Assembly (NCBI GenBank): GCA_000634115.1
Contig: JFLJ01000115.1
Coordinates: forward strand, 1-42,894
Length of the DNA stretch: 42,894 nucleotides
Reading direction: 5' to 3'
Source of the DNA: Prochlorococcus sp. scB241_528O2
GTDB taxonomy: Bacteria > Cyanobacteriota > Cyanobacteriia > PCC-6307 > Cyanobiaceae
Part shown: piece by piece, positions 1 through 10,967 of the stretch
How the letters are laid out: each line of letters starts with the position of its first letter
How positions within the stretch are numbered: position 1 is the first letter of the stretch
Notes under the pieces: generated by a model
Databases searched by the model: none
Told to the model about the DNA's origin: nothing
The model's input: the letters and a program-made list of their open reading frames with translations, nothing else
Position numbers and translations under genes: made by a program

Positions 1-135
1 TAAATTAAGTCTTTTTGATAAAGCGTAAAGTGACTGTATACCATTCAGATCTATGGTTTCTAGAATTAATAATAATAAATCAAGCTTCTCTATAGACTGT
101 CTTGATATGTGATTTCCTTTTGTTAAAACAGTAAT
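1..135 (-). CDS. DUF3038-like protein, N-terminal part (runs off left edge)
   Basis: An open frame enters from the left edge on the minus strand and reads VLTKGNHISRQSIEKLDLLL and then a leucine-rich helix with LNGIQSLYALSKRL. The leucine-rich LDLLLL motif followed by LNG resembles the cyanobacterial DUF3038 family, whose function I do not know. A TAA lies in frame at 142-144, and no ATG, GTG or TTG occurs between it and the conserved-looking part, so the only start-like codon is ATT at 135-133. It lies 42 bases downstream of the DUF2949 gene, so the two may be co-transcribed. The family call is from memory of the motif; the rest of the gene is outside the window. Confidence 0.5.
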   Translation of the reverse strand, partial: MTVLTKGNHISRQSIEKLDLLLLILETIDLNGIQSLYALSKRLNL

Positions 136-177
136 TGTTCTTTATTAAATTATTAATTTATTATAACAGAATTATTT

Positions 178-372
178 TTATGTTTTTTGAAATAAATAAG
201 AATATAACTTATCAAGTTCTTCAATAGTTAGCATTCCATAACTCCATAATAAGATTGGTAATGGCGTGTTATTTCTTATTGATAATTTTATACCAAGTTC
301 TATTGATGACTCATCTAAACCTATCTCTTCAACTAAATAAATTATCATATCTTTAGATAAATAATTATTCAT
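178..372 (-). CDS. DUF2949 family small protein
   Basis: This encodes 64 residues. It starts with an acidic and hydrophobic helix (LSKDMIIYLVEEIGLDESSI) and continues with the pattern LPILLWSYGMLTIEELDKLY, which is typical of the small cyanobacterial DUF2949 proteins. It has no membrane segment or signal peptide. The family has no established function that I know of. The ATG at 372 is five bases from the stop of the upstream UbiH-like gene, which suggests it is the distal part of the dapB-to-DUF3038 leftward transcript. The family assignment rests on overall pattern and length. Confidence 0.7.
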   Translation of the reverse strand: MNNYLSKDMIIYLVEEIGLDESSIELGIKLSIRNNTPLPILLWSYGMLTIEELDKLYSYLFQKT

Positions 373-377
373 GAATA

Positions 378-1532
378 TTACTTAATTCTTGAATAAACGA
401 GAGATTTAGTCATTTGATTTAGGACTAATTTTCTGATAAAAACAAAATTATTTAAAAGTACAAATGACAATTTTCGTATTGGAAATAAAAAAGGGTTTCT
501 ATTTGCAAAAATTAAGATCAAAAAGTCAGTGATAAAAATAGTACAAATGATATCTACAATTCTGGTTGAAAAATATTTAAATTTAAATAAGATAAGATGC
601 ATTTTTGTAATAGCAATATTTTTATTAAGAAGATCGAAAATAGAATTAACATCTCTCCAACAACTATTTAGACCCTGACCACCAACAGGATGAAATGTGT
701 GAAATGCATCACCTACAAAAACAAATTTATCAAAATTAAATATTGGAATATTTAGGGACAATGAAACAGGGAATATATTAAATTCTCCTATTATCTGATC
801 TAACTTAAATTCATCTGGCAGGATAGTTGATAAATTATCCATTAAAAAATTTTTATCCGAATTTAACCTTTCAATAGATTTTAAGGTACTGGAAGTCCAA
901 ATTACCTGATATAAATTTTTTTCTAAAGGTAATAATGCAAGTGGGCCTTCTTCTCTAAAAATTTCGTAAGCTCTCTTTTCACAATTACCTCTTAAAGAAA
1001 CCTTAAAAGTTAAACAAGACTGACTATAAGTTTTTTTTAAACCTATAAAATGGATCAATTTTTTATCAAGAGAGTTTGCTCCTGTAGACAAAAATTGATA
1101 ATCAAATAATATTTTTTTATCTACTAATTTTGGATTAGTCATAAAGAAAATATTATCGTAATTATCAATCACACTAAAAAAAACATTCATAAGGTCTGAA
1201 TGTTTTACTACCCAGCCAATATTTTCACTGGAACTAATATCATCATCTAAATCAGAAATTGTTAATTTGGTTATAGAAGAAATTACGCTGTCTGATATTG
1301 ATAGGGTATCAAAGCCAAATAAATAAGGTTCTAATTTTTCCCAAAGTCTAAATTTAGTTAATATTTTTTTTGTCGAATGAGTGATTGCATAAGTTTTGTC
1401 CCTATCAATTAATCTATCTCTTGTTAATAAGTCAGTTAAAAAAATATTGCAATCAAACTTTGAGAGTGCAATTGAAAGTAGAAGACCTGTTGGACCAGAA
1501 CCAACAATTTTAAAATTGATTTTATTTTTCAT
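378..1532 (-). CDS. UbiH/VisC-like FAD-dependent monooxygenase
   Basis: This is a flavoprotein hydroxylase of the UbiH/UbiF/VisC group, about 384 residues. The N-terminus carries the dinucleotide-binding motif GSGPTG (residues 11-16), and near residue 280 there is the second FAD motif VGDAFHTFHPVGGQGLNSCW. Relatives hydroxylate ubiquinone precursors; the cyanobacterial substrate is not shown by sequence. The frame is open up to an ATG at 1586, but that start would overlap the upstream membrane-protein gene. The ATG at 1532 puts the FAD motif at the usual distance from the N-terminus and leaves a 19-base gap, so I chose it. The C-terminal third is hydrophobic and may sit on the membrane. Confidence 0.85.
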   Translation of the reverse strand: MKNKINFKIVGSGPTGLLLSIALSKFDCNIFLTDLLTRDRLIDRDKTYAITHSTKKILTKFRLWEKLEPYLFGFDTLSISDSVISSITKLTISDLDDDISSSENIGWVVKHSDLMNVFFSVIDNYDNIFFMTNPKLVDKKILFDYQFLSTGANSLDKKLIHFIGLKKTYSQSCLTFKVSLRGNCEKRAYEIFREEGPLALLPLEKNLYQVIWTSSTLKSIERLNSDKNFLMDNLSTILPDEFKLDQIIGEFNIFPVSLSLNIPIFNFDKFVFVGDAFHTFHPVGGQGLNSCWRDVNSIFDLLNKNIAITKMHLILFKFKYFSTRIVDIICTIFITDFLILIFANRNPFLFPIRKLSFVLLNNFVFIRKLVLNQMTKSLVYSRIK

Positions 1533-1551
1533 CAGAAAATATAAATAACAT

Positions 1552-2193
1552 CTATCTATTAATGTAAACATAACAAATTTCTTCAAATGCTGGTCTTAAT
1601 AAATAAGGGTATTCACCAACCCATAAATTAATTTCTGGTAACCAAGCATCGGTCAAATAAAAATCTCTGTCAAAATTTCTATTATTAGATGTTAATAAAC
1701 ATCTAATATTAGAACCCACTCTAATTTGACTGTGCTTATTTTCCATTGGAAAACTTAATTTTTCTAAATAACCATCTTCGTCTTCCAATTCAAGAACTAA
1801 CCAAGTCCTTTTATTTTCAATCACCTCTAATCTACCTTGCATATTAGATTGCTCTCTAGAACTTTCAATCTTTTCTGTCTTATAGATATTTGATACGTAA
1901 CCATCAAATATAGAAAAAAATTTATATTTTCTTATTTTCAAATTTTTTCTACTTGCTTCAAGAATAGGACCCCAGATAATATACAAAAAGAAAGCAACAC
2001 AAAGTAATAACCAAAAATTATTTGTTTGATCTCCAGTTGAGCTAATAATTAATGATATAAATCCTCCAATTGAAGAGACTATAATTCTTTGAAGAATTTT
2101 TCTTGGGTTCCCCAAAGCGTATTTAAATTGACTCCCAGTACCAACTGCGGGAATAAGTTTTGAAATTTGATTTAATTTGATTGGAAAAAGCAT
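1552..2193 (-). CDS. conserved cyanobacterial membrane protein
   Basis: This 213-residue protein has a basic N-terminus, then two hydrophobic stretches at about residues 38-50 and 60-77, then a soluble C-terminal domain of about 130 residues. I recall relatives in other cyanobacteria sometimes named phosphate ABC transporter permease, but nothing here looks like a permease: there are only two membrane segments and no conserved permease loop. It sits one base after dapB and 19 bases before the UbiH-like gene, so it is very likely translated from the dapB transcript. The function is unknown. Confidence 0.75.
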   Translation of the reverse strand: MLFPIKLNQISKLIPAVGTGSQFKYALGNPRKILQRIIVSSIGGFISLIISSTGDQTNNFWLLLCVAFFLYIIWGPILEASRKNLKIRKYKFFSIFDGYVSNIYKTEKIESSREQSNMQGRLEVIENKRTWLVLELEDEDGYLEKLSFPMENKHSQIRVGSNIRCLLTSNNRNFDRDFYLTDAWLPEINLWVGEYPYLLRPAFEEICYVYINR

Positions 2194-2194
2194 T

Positions 2195-3043
2195 TTAAAA
2201 AATCAATTTTTCAAGTCCGTAAACTAATGATTCATAGTTACCTATTTTTTTAATAGCTTGTAAAACCCCTGGCATATAGGCCTTTCTATCAATAGTGTCA
2301 TGTTTAATAGTGTAAGTTTCACCAGGAGATCCCATAATCACTAACTGATGGGCTAATAATCCTGGTAATCTTATTGAATGTATGTTTATTCCTGAATCTC
2401 TGAGTCCTCCTCGCACACCCTTTAATGACTCTGACTCATTAACTAAATTCTGATTAAATTTCTTAGGATATTCTTCAATCATTTCTGCAGTTTTTATACA
2501 CGTTCCACTAGGAGAATCTGCTTTTTGATTATGATGCATTTCTATTAGTTCAATATTTTCATAGAATTTTGCAGCCACAGATGCTGCTTGTTGAAGAAGG
2601 ACCATGCCAACAGAAAAATTAGGTATTATTGCACAACCAATAGATGCCTTCTGGGCAAAAACAGACAAATCATTTATTTGAGAAGTAGTGAGACCTGTAG
2701 TACCAACAACTGGTGAAATACCATATGCAATAGCAGATCTGGTATTTTCGTAAACAGAATCAGGATGAGTAAAATCAACTAAAACTGGTTTGATATTTTT
2801 ATTTCTGTAATTTTGACTAACACAACATAAAGTTCCCTCAAAATCATTTGAAACAAAAACATCACAACTTTTCACCTTCAATAATTCAGAAATATTTGCC
2901 CCATTGTTCTTTTCACTTATGTCAATTGCTGCTACAAGTTCACAATCTGTTGAATTTAATACAGCGTTAACAACTTCGCATCCCATTCTGCCTAAGGCTC
3001 CGGATACTAGTACTGGTATGAGGTTTTTAGGATTTTCAGTCAT
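2195..3043 (-). CDS. dapB: 4-hydroxy-tetrahydrodipicolinate reductase
   Basis: DapB reduces 4-hydroxy-tetrahydrodipicolinate with NAD(P)H in the diaminopimelate/lysine pathway, which feeds protein and peptidoglycan synthesis. The 282-residue length fits the family. Visible are the Rossmann motif GALGRMG at residues 15-21, the GTTGLT segment at 114-119, and the signature [14 protein letters not shown] at about 168-181 with the catalytic His pair (170-171) and substrate-binding Lys 174. The ATG at 3043 is the first good start before the Rossmann strand. It faces chlH divergently across about 100 bases and is the first gene of the leftward run. Confidence 0.97.
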   Translation of the reverse strand: MTENPKNLIPVLVSGALGRMGCEVVNAVLNSTDCELVAAIDISEKNNGANISELLKVKSCDVFVSNDFEGTLCCVSQNYRNKNIKPVLVDFTHPDSVYENTRSAIAYGISPVVGTTGLTTSQINDLSVFAQKASIGCAIIPNFSVGMVLLQQAASVAAKFYENIELIEMHHNQKADSPSGTCIKTAEMIEEYPKKFNQNLVNESESLKGVRGGLRDSGINIHSIRLPGLLAHQLVIMGSPGETYTIKHDTIDRKAYMPGVLQAIKKIGNYESLVYGLEKLIF

Positions 3044-3147
3044 TTTTGAAAAATTTTTTTTTTAAAAAAGGTTGTTACACGCTATTTATATTGCACACAA
3101 TAACGTCTTTTCACTCTTAGGCTGTTAGAAATACTTAAATAAAAAGA

Positions 3148-6100
3148 ATGTTTACGCAGGTCCGCTCAGCCAACCGCAGAGTATCTCCTGTTGAGGATAA
3201 CAAACACAAAGTTGTAATAAAAGCAGTTTATGTTGTCCTTGAGCCACAATACCAAAATTCCTTAACAGAAGCTGCAAAGTCAATTAATGAAATGAATGGT
3301 CCAATAGGTATAGACCTTAGTGGCTATTTAATTGAAGAGCTTAGAAATGAAAATAATTTTGCTGATTTTAAAGTAGACATAGCTAATGCAGATATATTTG
3401 TTGCCTCCCTTATTTTTATCGAAGATCTAGCCCAAAAAGTAGTTGATGCTGTTTCTCCATACAAAGATAATCTGAAAGCTTCAATTATATTTCCCTCTAT
3501 GCCAGAGGTAATGAGATTAAATAAGTTAGGTTCATTTAGTATGGCTCAACTTGGTCAATCTAAAAGTATCATTGGAGATTTAATAAAAAAGAAAAAAGAA
3601 TCTGATGGAGCAAGCTTCCAAGATTCAATGTTGAAATTATTAAACACACTACCATCAATACTTAAGTATCTTCCAGTGGAAAAAGCTCAAGATGCAAGAA
3701 CATTTATTCTTAGTTTTCAATACTGGTTAGGTGGTACCACTGAGAACTTAAAAAACTTTTTATTAATGATCTCAGAAAAATATGCAGTTTCAGAGAATAT
3801 AAAAGATCAAATAGAGGAATTCAAGATACAAGATCCTGAAACCTTCCCAGATTTAGGAATTTGGCATCCTCTTGCTCCCTGCATGTTTGAGAGTCTTAAA
3901 GAATATCAAAGTTGGGAAAATAATAGGAAAGATATAAACCCTAAAGATAAAAATACCCCAACAATAGGATTAGTGCTTCAAAGGAGTCATATAGTTACTG
4001 GAGATGATGCTCATTATGTTGCAGTTATTCAAGAATTGGAATATAGAGGTGCAAGAGTACTACCTATCTTCTGTGGAGGTTTAGATTTCTCTAAGCCGGT
4101 TAATGAATTCTATTATGATTCAATCAATAAAGATGTGCCGATAGTAGATGGAGTTGTATCTTTAACAGGATTTGCACTAGTTGGAGGCCCTGCAAGACAA
4201 GATCATCCTAAAGCTATTGAATCTCTAAAAAGGCTAAACAGACCTTATATGGTTGCACTACCATTAGTTTTTCAGACCACTCAAGAATGGGAAGATAGCG
4301 ACCTTGGATTACACCCAGTTCAAGTAGCACTCCAAATTGCTATTCCAGAGCTAGATGGTGCAATTGAACCTATCATTCTCTCAGGTCGTGATGATGCTAC
4401 AGGCAAGGCACATACACTCCAAGATCGAGTTGATGTGATCGCCGAAAGAGCTATAAAATGGTCAACTTTAAGGGTAAAGCAAAGAAAAGATAAAAAATTA
4501 GCTATTACAGTATTTAGTTTTCCTCCAGACAAAGGGAATGTTGGAACAGCAGCATACTTGAATGTTTTCGGCTCAATTTACAGAGTACTTCTTGAAATGA
4601 AATCAAAAGGGTATCAAATAGACGGACTTCCAAGTAATTCAAAAGAATTAATGGAAAAAGTTATTAACAACCCTGAAGCAATGGATGGTTCTCCCGAATT
4701 AAATATTGCTCATAAAATGTCAGTAAAAGAATATGAAGAGTTCACACCATATTCACAAAGACTTGAAGAGAATTGGGGTAAACCACCTGGAAACTTAAAT
4801 AGTGACGGACAGAATCTACTCATCTATGGTAAACATTTTGGGAATGTATTTATAGGAGTACAACCAACATTTGGTTATGAAGGTGATCCAATGAGATTAC
4901 TTTATTCAAGAAGTGCTAGTCCTCATCATGGTTTTGCCGCTTATTACACCTATGTAGAGAAAATTTGGGGTGCTGATGCTATTCTTCACTTTGGAACTCA
5001 TGGTTCACTTGAATTTATGCCCGGTAAACAAATGGGTATGAGTGAAACATGTTATCCAGATTCTCTTATTGGGTCATTACCTAATTTGTATTATTATGCA
5101 GCGAACAATCCTTCTGAAGCAACAATAGCAAAGAGAAGAGGTTACGCTTCCACTATTAGCTATTTGACTCCTCCAGCAGAAAATGCAGGACTCTACAAGG
5201 GACTTAAAGAACTAAGTGAACTTGTTGGTTCTTATCAACAACTAAGAGAAAACAGTAGGGGCATTCAAATTGTTAATGCAATTGTAGAGACTTCAAAACA
5301 ATGTAATCTTGATAAAGATGTTGAGCTACCTATTAAGGACGTTGAGGAGCTTTCAATAGATGAAAGAGATCTATTTGTAGGAAATATCTATAAACAGTTA
5401 ATGGAAATAGAAAGTAGATTATTACCATGTGGACTTCATACCATTGGAGAAGCTCCAACGGCAGAAGAAGCTGTAGCAACCCTTGTAAACATTGCATCTT
5501 TAGAAAGAGAACAAGAGGGACTAAGATCGCTCCCTGGACTACTGGCAGAATCCATGAATCTGACTATTGACCAGATTTATGAAGGAAATAATAAAGGTGA
5601 ACTCAAGTTTGTTGAGTTAAATGAAAAAATCATAAAGACAGCAAGAGAATCAATATATGCAATGGTTAACTCCTTAAAAATTGTAGATGGTAGAGTTTAT
5701 CTAGAGAAATCACTTCTATCTAAACTTTTTGAATTTCTGAAGGTATTTGGTTTAAATTTACCAACACCATGGCTAAGAGTTTGTAGATTAAATGGTTTTA
5801 ATGAAGTAAATCAAAAAGATTTAAATAGATTATTTGATTATTTACTTTTCTGCTTGGAACAGGTTTGTGCGGACAAAGAAATGGATAGCCTCATTAAAGC
5901 CTTAGATGGTAATTATGTTTTACCAGGACCTGGTGGAGACCCTATAAGAAACCCAGGAGTTTTACCAAGCGGCAAAAACATACATGCCCTTGACCCTCAA
6001 TCAATCCCAACTACAGCAGCAGTTGCTGCAGCAAAGTCTGTTGTTGACAAATTAATCGAAAGACAAAAAGAAGAACAAGGTACTTGGCCTGAAACAATCG

Positions 6101-7158
6101 CTTGTGTTTTGTGGGGTACTGACAACATTAAAACCTATGGAGAATCATTGGCACAAATTTTATGGTTTGTGGGTGTAAAACCAAAACCAGACTCTGTTGG
6201 AAGAATCAACAAATTAGAATTAATTCCATTAGAAGAATTGGGTAGACCAAGAATAGATGTAGTTGTCAACTGCTCCGGCGTTTTTAGAGATCTATTTATT
6301 AATCAAATGGCATTAATAGATCAAGCTGTTAAATTAGCAGCAGAGGCTGATGAGCCGTTGGAATCAAATTTTGTAAGAAAACATTCATTAGAACAAGCTA
6401 AAAAAGAAGGCACTTCAATCAGAGAAGCTTCTGCTAGAGTTTTTTCTAATGCAAGTGGTAGTTACAGTTCAAATGTCAATTTAGCTGTAGAAAATTCAAC
6501 TTGGGAAGAAGAAAATGAATTACAAGAAATGTATTTATCTCGTAAGACATACGCTTTTAATGCAGATAATCCAGGTGAAATGAACCAAAAAAGAGATGTA
6601 TTTGAATCTGTCATGAAAACAGCAGATGTTACATTCCAAAATCTTGACTCCTCAGAAATTTCTCTGACAGATGTAAGTCATTATTTTGATTCAGATCCAA
6701 CAAAACTAATTAAAACGCTTAGAGATGATGGCAAAGAACCAAATAGCTACATAGCAGATACTACTACTTCTAATGCTCAAGTCAGAACACTTGGAGAGAC
6801 AATTAGATTAGATTCAAGAACTAAACTTTTAAATCCTAAATGGTATGAAGGTATGCTCAAATCTGGTTATGAAGGAGTAAGAGAACTTTCTAACAGACTA
6901 AATTACACTCTAGGCTGGAGTGCGACAAGCGGCCAAGTAGATAATTTTGTATATGAAGAAACTAATGAAACATTTATAAATGACCAAGAGATGAGGAAAA
7001 GGCTAATGGATTTAAATCCTAATAGTTTTAGAAGGATAGTAGGAACTTTACTAGAAGTTAATGGTAGAGGATATTGGGAAACTTCAGATGAAAATATAGA
7101 ACAGTTGAAAGAACTTTATCAAGAAGTAGAAGATAAAATTGAAGGTGTAAAAGAATAA
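3148..7158 (+). CDS. chlH: magnesium chelatase subunit H
   Basis: ChlH is the large porphyrin-binding subunit of magnesium chelatase. With ChlI and ChlD it inserts Mg2+ into protoporphyrin IX, the first committed step of chlorophyll synthesis. The product is 1336 residues, the usual size for the oxygenic ChlH, and is CobN-like over most of its length. The conserved block [19 protein letters not shown] lies near residue 613, and the C-terminus has [20 protein letters not shown]. The gene is intact and alone on this strand. Its 5' region of about 100 bases is shared with dapB and must carry its promoter; I could not assign clear -35/-10 boxes. chlI and chlD are not in the window. Confidence 0.98.
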   Translation: MFTQVRSANRRVSPVEDNKHKVVIKAVYVVLEPQYQNSLTEAAKSINEMNGPIGIDLSGYLIEELRNENNFADFKVDIANADIFVASLIFIEDLAQKVVDAVSPYKDNLKASIIFPSMPEVMRLNKLGSFSMAQLGQSKSIIGDLIKKKKESDGASFQDSMLKLLNTLPSILKYLPVEKAQDARTFILSFQYWLGGTTENLKNFLLMISEKYAVSENIKDQIEEFKIQDPETFPDLGIWHPLAPCMFESLKEYQSWENNRKDINPKDKNTPTIGLVLQRSHIVTGDDAHYVAVIQELEYRGARVLPIFCGGLDFSKPVNEFYYDSINKDVPIVDGVVSLTGFALVGGPARQDHPKAIESLKRLNRPYMVALPLVFQTTQEWEDSDLGLHPVQVALQIAIPELDGAIEPIILSGRDDATGKAHTLQDRVDVIAERAIKWSTLRVKQRKDKKLAITVFSFPPDKGNVGTAAYLNVFGSIYRVLLEMKSKGYQIDGLPSNSKELMEKVINNPEAMDGSPELNIAHKMSVKEYEEFTPYSQRLEENWGKPPGNLNSDGQNLLIYGKHFGNVFIGVQPTFGYEGDPMRLLYSRSASPHHGFAAYYTYVEKIWGADAILHFGTHGSLEFMPGKQMGMSETCYPDSLIGSLPNLYYYAANNPSEATIAKRRGYASTISYLTPPAENAGLYKGLKELSELVGSYQQLRENSRGIQIVNAIVETSKQCNLDKDVELPIKDVEELSIDERDLFVGNIYKQLMEIESRLLPCGLHTIGEAPTAEEAVATLVNIASLEREQEGLRSLPGLLAESMNLTIDQIYEGNNKGELKFVELNEKIIKTARESIYAMVNSLKIVDGRVYLEKSLLSKLFEFLKVFGLNLPTPWLRVCRLNGFNEVNQKDLNRLFDYLLFCLEQVCADKEMDSLIKALDGNYVLPGPGGDPIRNPGVLPSGKNIHALDPQSIPTTAAVAAAKSVVDKLIERQKEEQGTWPETIACVLWGTDNIKTYGESLAQILWFVGVKPKPDSVGRINKLELIPLEELGRPRIDVVVNCSGVFRDLFINQMALIDQAVKLAAEADEPLESNFVRKHSLEQAKKEGTSIREASARVFSNASGSYSSNVNLAVENSTWEEENELQEMYLSRKTYAFNADNPGEMNQKRDVFESVMKTADVTFQNLDSSEISLTDVSHYFDSDPTKLIKTLRDDGKEPNSYIADTTTSNAQVRTLGETIRLDSRTKLLNPKWYEGMLKSGYEGVRELSNRLNYTLGWSATSGQVDNFVYEETNETFINDQEMRKRLMDLNPNSFRRIVGTLLEVNGRGYWETSDENIEQLKELYQEVEDKIEGVKE

Positions 7159-7165
7159 TAATCTT

Positions 7166-8011
7166 TTATTTCCTGTAAATTTTATCAGCGACTTTTAGAA
7201 TTTGAGAGTTCATTTTTACATTATGAACTCTAACAATATTAATATCGAAAAAAGAACAAAGACAACTTATTGCTAATGTGCCAATATCTCTCTCTTTAGG
7301 ATTTTTTTCATTTAAAATTTCTCCAATAAATCTTTTTCTTGAGGCACCAATTAAAATTGGTAAGTTTAAGTTTTTAAATACATCTAAGTTTCTTAAGATT
7401 TCAAGATTTTGATTTAAATCTTTTGAAAAACCAATTCCAGGGTCAATAATTATATTTTTTCTAGATATTTTATTCTCTAAAGCATTTTTTATCAAAGTTT
7501 CAAGAGAGCACTTAACTTCAGTCAGTAAATTCTCGTATATAGAGAGTTCATTCATATTTTTACTATTTCCACGACTATGAGTTATTACGAATGGACAGTT
7601 AAATTTGGAAACAACCTCTAAAATTTCCTTATCCCTTCTGCCTCCAGTAACATCATTTATCCAATTAGCGCCATTTAAAAGAGCTTCGTGAGCAACATCA
7701 GAATTAAATGTATCAATAGAAATCAAGATTTCTGGATATACAGATTTTATCAATTTCAAATAAGGGATTAACCTTTTTTTTTCTATATTAGATCCAACTT
7801 CTTCAGCACCAGGCCTTGTACTCTGTGCGCCAAGATCAATGATATCAACACCATGAGATAAAAAATGCTTAACTTGATTTAAAACTTTTTTTGAAGAATT
7901 CAAATCTCCGCCATCACTAAATGAATCAGGAGTTAAATTAATAACTCCCATAATTGAAGTTTTTTGCCCCCAGCCTTTTGGCCATGGGTTTTTCTTATTG
8001 GTAATTTGCAA
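7166..8011 (-). CDS. folP: dihydropteroate synthase
   Basis: FolP joins p-aminobenzoate to hydroxymethyl-dihydropterin diphosphate in folate synthesis. Its 281 residues carry the family signatures in order: [14 protein letters not shown] (22-35), [30 protein letters not shown] and the phosphate-binding GASRKRFIG. These form the usual TIM-barrel active site. The ATG at 8011 lies inside the 3' end of tpiA, giving a 17-base overlap in a different frame, so translation is probably coupled to tpiA. Its stop is seven bases from the convergent chlH stop. Confidence 0.96.
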   Translation of the reverse strand: MQITNKKNPWPKGWGQKTSIMGVINLTPDSFSDGGDLNSSKKVLNQVKHFLSHGVDIIDLGAQSTRPGAEEVGSNIEKKRLIPYLKLIKSVYPEILISIDTFNSDVAHEALLNGANWINDVTGGRRDKEILEVVSKFNCPFVITHSRGNSKNMNELSIYENLLTEVKCSLETLIKNALENKISRKNIIIDPGIGFSKDLNQNLEILRNLDVFKNLNLPILIGASRKRFIGEILNEKNPKERDIGTLAISCLCSFFDINIVRVHNVKMNSQILKVADKIYRK

Positions 8012-8720
8012 TTCTTGCGAAACTATTAGGGTCTAATGAAGCCCCTCCGACTAAGACTCCATCTATATCACTCATCGACATAATTTCGTCAATATTATTA
8101 GGTTTAACTGATCCTCCATATTGAATAATTACATCATCAAAACCTATTAATTTTCGAATCAAAGAACATATCTTGTTAGCGTCTTTAGCTTCACATGTTT
8201 TCCCTGTCCCGATGGCCCAAATTGGTTCGTAGGCAACTATTAGATTTGATGGATCAGTATTTTCCAGTCCTTGTTCAACCTGTCTAGTAATAACTCTATC
8301 TGCTTCTCCTCTCTCTCTTTGTTCTAATGTTTCTCCAACACAAACTATTGGGGTAAGTCCACTAGTTTGAGCGAAAACTGCTCTTTTATTAATTTGTTCA
8401 TCACTTTCACTAAAATATTTCCTAGGTTCACTATGACCAACTATTGCATATGAAACTCCATGTTCAAGAAGCATTTTTGGAGATATTTCCGCAGTAAATG
8501 CTCCTTCATCTTCCCAATGTATATTTTGACTAGAAATATCTAAATAATCAAAATCAGAATGATTAGAGAAGGTTGAAATAGCAGTAAAAGGAGGAGCAAT
8601 AACAATTTTACGATCATCCTTTATATTTTTTATTAAAGGTATGAACTCTTCTAAATAAGACCTAGCTTCAGCACAGGTCATATGCATTTTCCAATTACCA
8701 GCAATAACGGTTTTTCTCAA
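7995..8720 (-). CDS. tpiA: triosephosphate isomerase
   Basis: TpiA interconverts dihydroxyacetone phosphate and glyceraldehyde 3-phosphate in glycolysis and the Calvin cycle. The 241-residue length is standard. Active-site residues are present: Asn 9 and Lys 11 in AGNWKM, His 96 in VGHSEPR, Glu 165 in [10 protein letters not shown], and the phosphate-binding GGSV and GGAS loops. The ATG at 8720 gives the canonical N-terminus. It overlaps folP downstream by 17 bases and follows a small S4-domain gene after 51 bases, so a three-gene leftward transcript is likely. Confidence 0.97.
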   Translation of the reverse strand: MRKTVIAGNWKMHMTCAEARSYLEEFIPLIKNIKDDRKIVIAPPFTAISTFSNHSDFDYLDISSQNIHWEDEGAFTAEISPKMLLEHGVSYAIVGHSEPRKYFSESDEQINKRAVFAQTSGLTPIVCVGETLEQRERGEADRVITRQVEQGLENTDPSNLIVAYEPIWAIGTGKTCEAKDANKICSLIRKLIGFDDVIIQYGGSVKPNNIDEIMSMSDIDGVLVGGASLDPNSFARIANYQ

Positions 8721-8771
8721 AATACTAACTCCAAGAAAATTATATTAATATACACCAAGGTGAATAAGCTA

Positions 8772-8948
8772 TTATTCAAAAATTAATTCATTTTTTAGAA
8801 ATATAACTTTATCCCCCTTATTTAATTTTCTCCCTCTCCTAGTTTCAACTAAACCATTTACTTTTACAGAACCAGACTTAATTAGAATTTTTGCCTCTCC
8901 TCCGGAAGATACTAAATTTTTCCATTTTAAGAATTGATCTAATTTCAT
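8772..8948 (-). CDS. small S4-domain RNA-binding protein
   Basis: A 58-residue frame starts MKLDQFLKWKNLVSSGGEAK and continues with IKSGSVKVNGLVETRRGRKL and KGDKVIF. This is the S4 RNA-binding fold: a helix-turn-helix-like start, the SG.V.VNG turn, the RRGRKL strand and the final GD.V strand. It resembles the YaaA/RlbA-type stand-alone S4 proteins, which are thought to act on rRNA or ribosome assembly. It lies 51 bases upstream of tpiA on the same strand. Confidence 0.85.
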   Translation of the reverse strand: MKLDQFLKWKNLVSSGGEAKILIKSGSVKVNGLVETRRGRKLNKGDKVIFLKNELIFE

Positions 8949-9006
8949 TGTTTTTTATACCCAAAGATATTGATAAAGTAGGATAATTAATAAAATACAT
9001 AATATC

Positions 9007-10713
9007 TTGCGATTAATACCTCCAATCAGGCCATATTCAAATAGGTTCATAAAAGGTTTTATATGCATGGTTATTTACGTAGCTTGTTGGCCTTTGTTAG
9101 CTTATTTAGCTGGAAACTTAATACCAGCAATTGGATCTGGCGATCTTTCCAAAGTTTCTAACATAATAGTTAAATCTTTATTGGTATTTTTAATTCAAAA
9201 AACTGCCCAGTTTGGACAAGATGTATTTATCGCAAAGCCATCATTAGAAATTAGTGAAGTAATGAGAGGAAATTTATTCAGCAAAATTCAAAAAATAGAT
9301 ATGAAGTCTGTTGAAAAGATTTCAGCTGGTGACATAACATATAGACTTACAGAAGACGCAGATAGAGTAAGCGAAGTTATTTATAAAACAGCTCAGGATA
9401 CTATACCTTGTACCTTGCAATTATTAGCTGTAGTAATATATATGTTCTATTTAGATTGGTCACTAACATTATCAACGTTTATATTGGCTCCATTAATTAT
9501 TTTTTCAGTTAATAGTTTTGGGAAAAGAGTTTTAATAGCTTCTGAAAAAAGTCAAGAATCAACAAGTGACTTAGCAGGTCTTATAGGTGAATCTATAAAT
9601 GGAATGTCCACGATAAGAGCTTTTGCCACCGAAAATTGGATTGAAAAAAGATTTTATAAAAGACTAAGTGCTTATAAAAAAGCAAAATATAAAACATTAA
9701 AATTACTAGCATTTCAACATCCAGTTGTGGGATTTGTGGAGGCATTTGGAATATTGGCAATATTAGGTTTGGGAGCCGCAAGGATTAACCTAGGCCTTCT
9801 TACAAGTGAAGAATTTAGTAGTTTTTTTGCGGCAATATTGATGCTCATTGATCCAATTAGTCATGTGAGTACAAATTTTAATGACTACAAACAAGCAGAA
9901 GCATCTATTAAAAGGTTGAAAAAAATAAATCTAGAACCTATCGAAAATGATAATGAGAATTTAATGAGGATATCCAATATTGAAGGTAAAATAACTTTTA
10001 AGAAAGTTAATTTTGAATACAAAAAAGATACTAAAGTTCTTAAAAATATAAATTTAGAAATTAAAAATGGGGAAGTTACAGCTTTCGTTGGGTCTTCAGG
10101 AGCTGGTAAAAGTACAATGATGGCTTTAATACTAAAATTTATAACTCCAAATAATGGAGACATTTTTATTGATGACAAAAATTTAAAATTATTAAACACG
10201 AAAGATATAAGAAAAAATATTGCTCTAGTCGAACAACAGCCTTTTTTATTTTCCGGAAAAATTATTGATGTAATAAGAATGGGCAGGAACTTTACAAAAG
10301 AAGAAGTTATAGAATCAGCAAAAACATCAAATGCTCACCAATTCATTCAAAAGCTTCCTGATAAATATGAAACAAAGATAACTGAGAGAGGTTCTAATTT
10401 CTCTGGCGGTCAGCTCCAAAGGATAGCAATTGCAAGAGCAATCCTAGGGAACCCAACAATTCTCCTTCTGGATGAAGCCACAAGTGCGTTAGATGCAGAA
10501 TCAGAATCAGAAGTTCAAGAAGGTCTTAATAGAGCCATGAAATATAGAACTGTTATTGTTATTGCTCATAGATTAGCCACTACCCAAGAAGCAGATAAAA
10601 TAGTTGTCTTTGATAAAGGTGAAATTATCGAGGTTGGGACACATATTGATTTACTAAATAAAAGAGGGTTATATAAAGAATTATGTGAAAAACAATTAAT
10701 TAAGAAACTATAA
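9007..10713 (+). CDS. ABC exporter, fused membrane and ATPase domains (MsbA-like)
   Basis: This 568-residue half-transporter has an N-terminal six-helix exporter domain (about residues 15-290) and a C-terminal ATPase. It would work as a homodimer or heterodimer in the inner membrane and export lipid, peptide or drug-like cargo; the substrate is not evident. The ATPase has Walker A GSSGAGKST near residue 362, signature FSGGQLQRIAIARA near 464, Walker B ILLLDEAT near 484 and the H-loop IAHR near 518. The start is TTG: the frame opens at 8977 after a stop and has no ATG or GTG before the conserved RLIPPIRPYS segment. A 72-residue protein follows after 30 bases. Confidence 0.93.
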   Translation: MRLIPPIRPYSNRFIKGFICMVIYVACWPLLAYLAGNLIPAIGSGDLSKVSNIIVKSLLVFLIQKTAQFGQDVFIAKPSLEISEVMRGNLFSKIQKIDMKSVEKISAGDITYRLTEDADRVSEVIYKTAQDTIPCTLQLLAVVIYMFYLDWSLTLSTFILAPLIIFSVNSFGKRVLIASEKSQESTSDLAGLIGESINGMSTIRAFATENWIEKRFYKRLSAYKKAKYKTLKLLAFQHPVVGFVEAFGILAILGLGAARINLGLLTSEEFSSFFAAILMLIDPISHVSTNFNDYKQAEASIKRLKKINLEPIENDNENLMRISNIEGKITFKKVNFEYKKDTKVLKNINLEIKNGEVTAFVGSSGAGKSTMMALILKFITPNNGDIFIDDKNLKLLNTKDIRKNIALVEQQPFLFSGKIIDVIRMGRNFTKEEVIESAKTSNAHQFIQKLPDKYETKITERGSNFSGGQLQRIAIARAILGNPTILLLDEATSALDAESESEVQEGLNRAMKYRTVIVIAHRLATTQEADKIVVFDKGEIIEVGTHIDLLNKRGLYKELCEKQLIKKL

Positions 10714-10743
10714 TTATATTTTATCTATTAAAAAGCAAAATCC

Positions 10744-10962
10744 ATGAGTGAAAATCCAAATGATTCAAATAAACCAGTTTTAACCTTTGAAGGCAAGGAA
10801 TATTTGATAAACGAACTTTCTAAGGACATAAAAGAATCTATAAAAGCATTACAAATAGCCGAAACACAACTTAAAATGCATCAAGATACATTGAGATTAC
10901 TATCAATTAGTCGAAACGCATTAGCAAATCAATTAAGAGAAAAACTAAAAAACGTAGCGTAA
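10744..10962 (+). CDS. DUF6447-like small protein
   Basis: This is a 72-residue soluble protein. After a short polar leader it has LTFEGKEYLINELSKD and then one long helix with QIAETQLKMHQDTLRLLSIS and a final RNALANQLREKL, which looks like a coiled coil. The pattern matches, to my recollection, a short marine cyanobacterial family (DUF6447) without known function. It follows the ABC exporter after 30 bases on the same strand, so it is probably co-transcribed. It ends five bases before the convergent carB stop. Confidence 0.7.
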   Translation: MSENPNDSNKPVLTFEGKEYLINELSKDIKESIKALQIAETQLKMHQDTLRLLSISRNALANQLREKLKNVA

Positions 10963-10967
10963 TTTTT

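Noticed and set aside
4320..4532. 70-codon frame opposite to chlH
   Set aside because: Antisense shadow of chlH; composition fits the reverse of its codons.
9593..10199. Minus-strand frames inside the ABC exporter gene
   Set aside because: Shadows of the exporter in AT-rich sequence.
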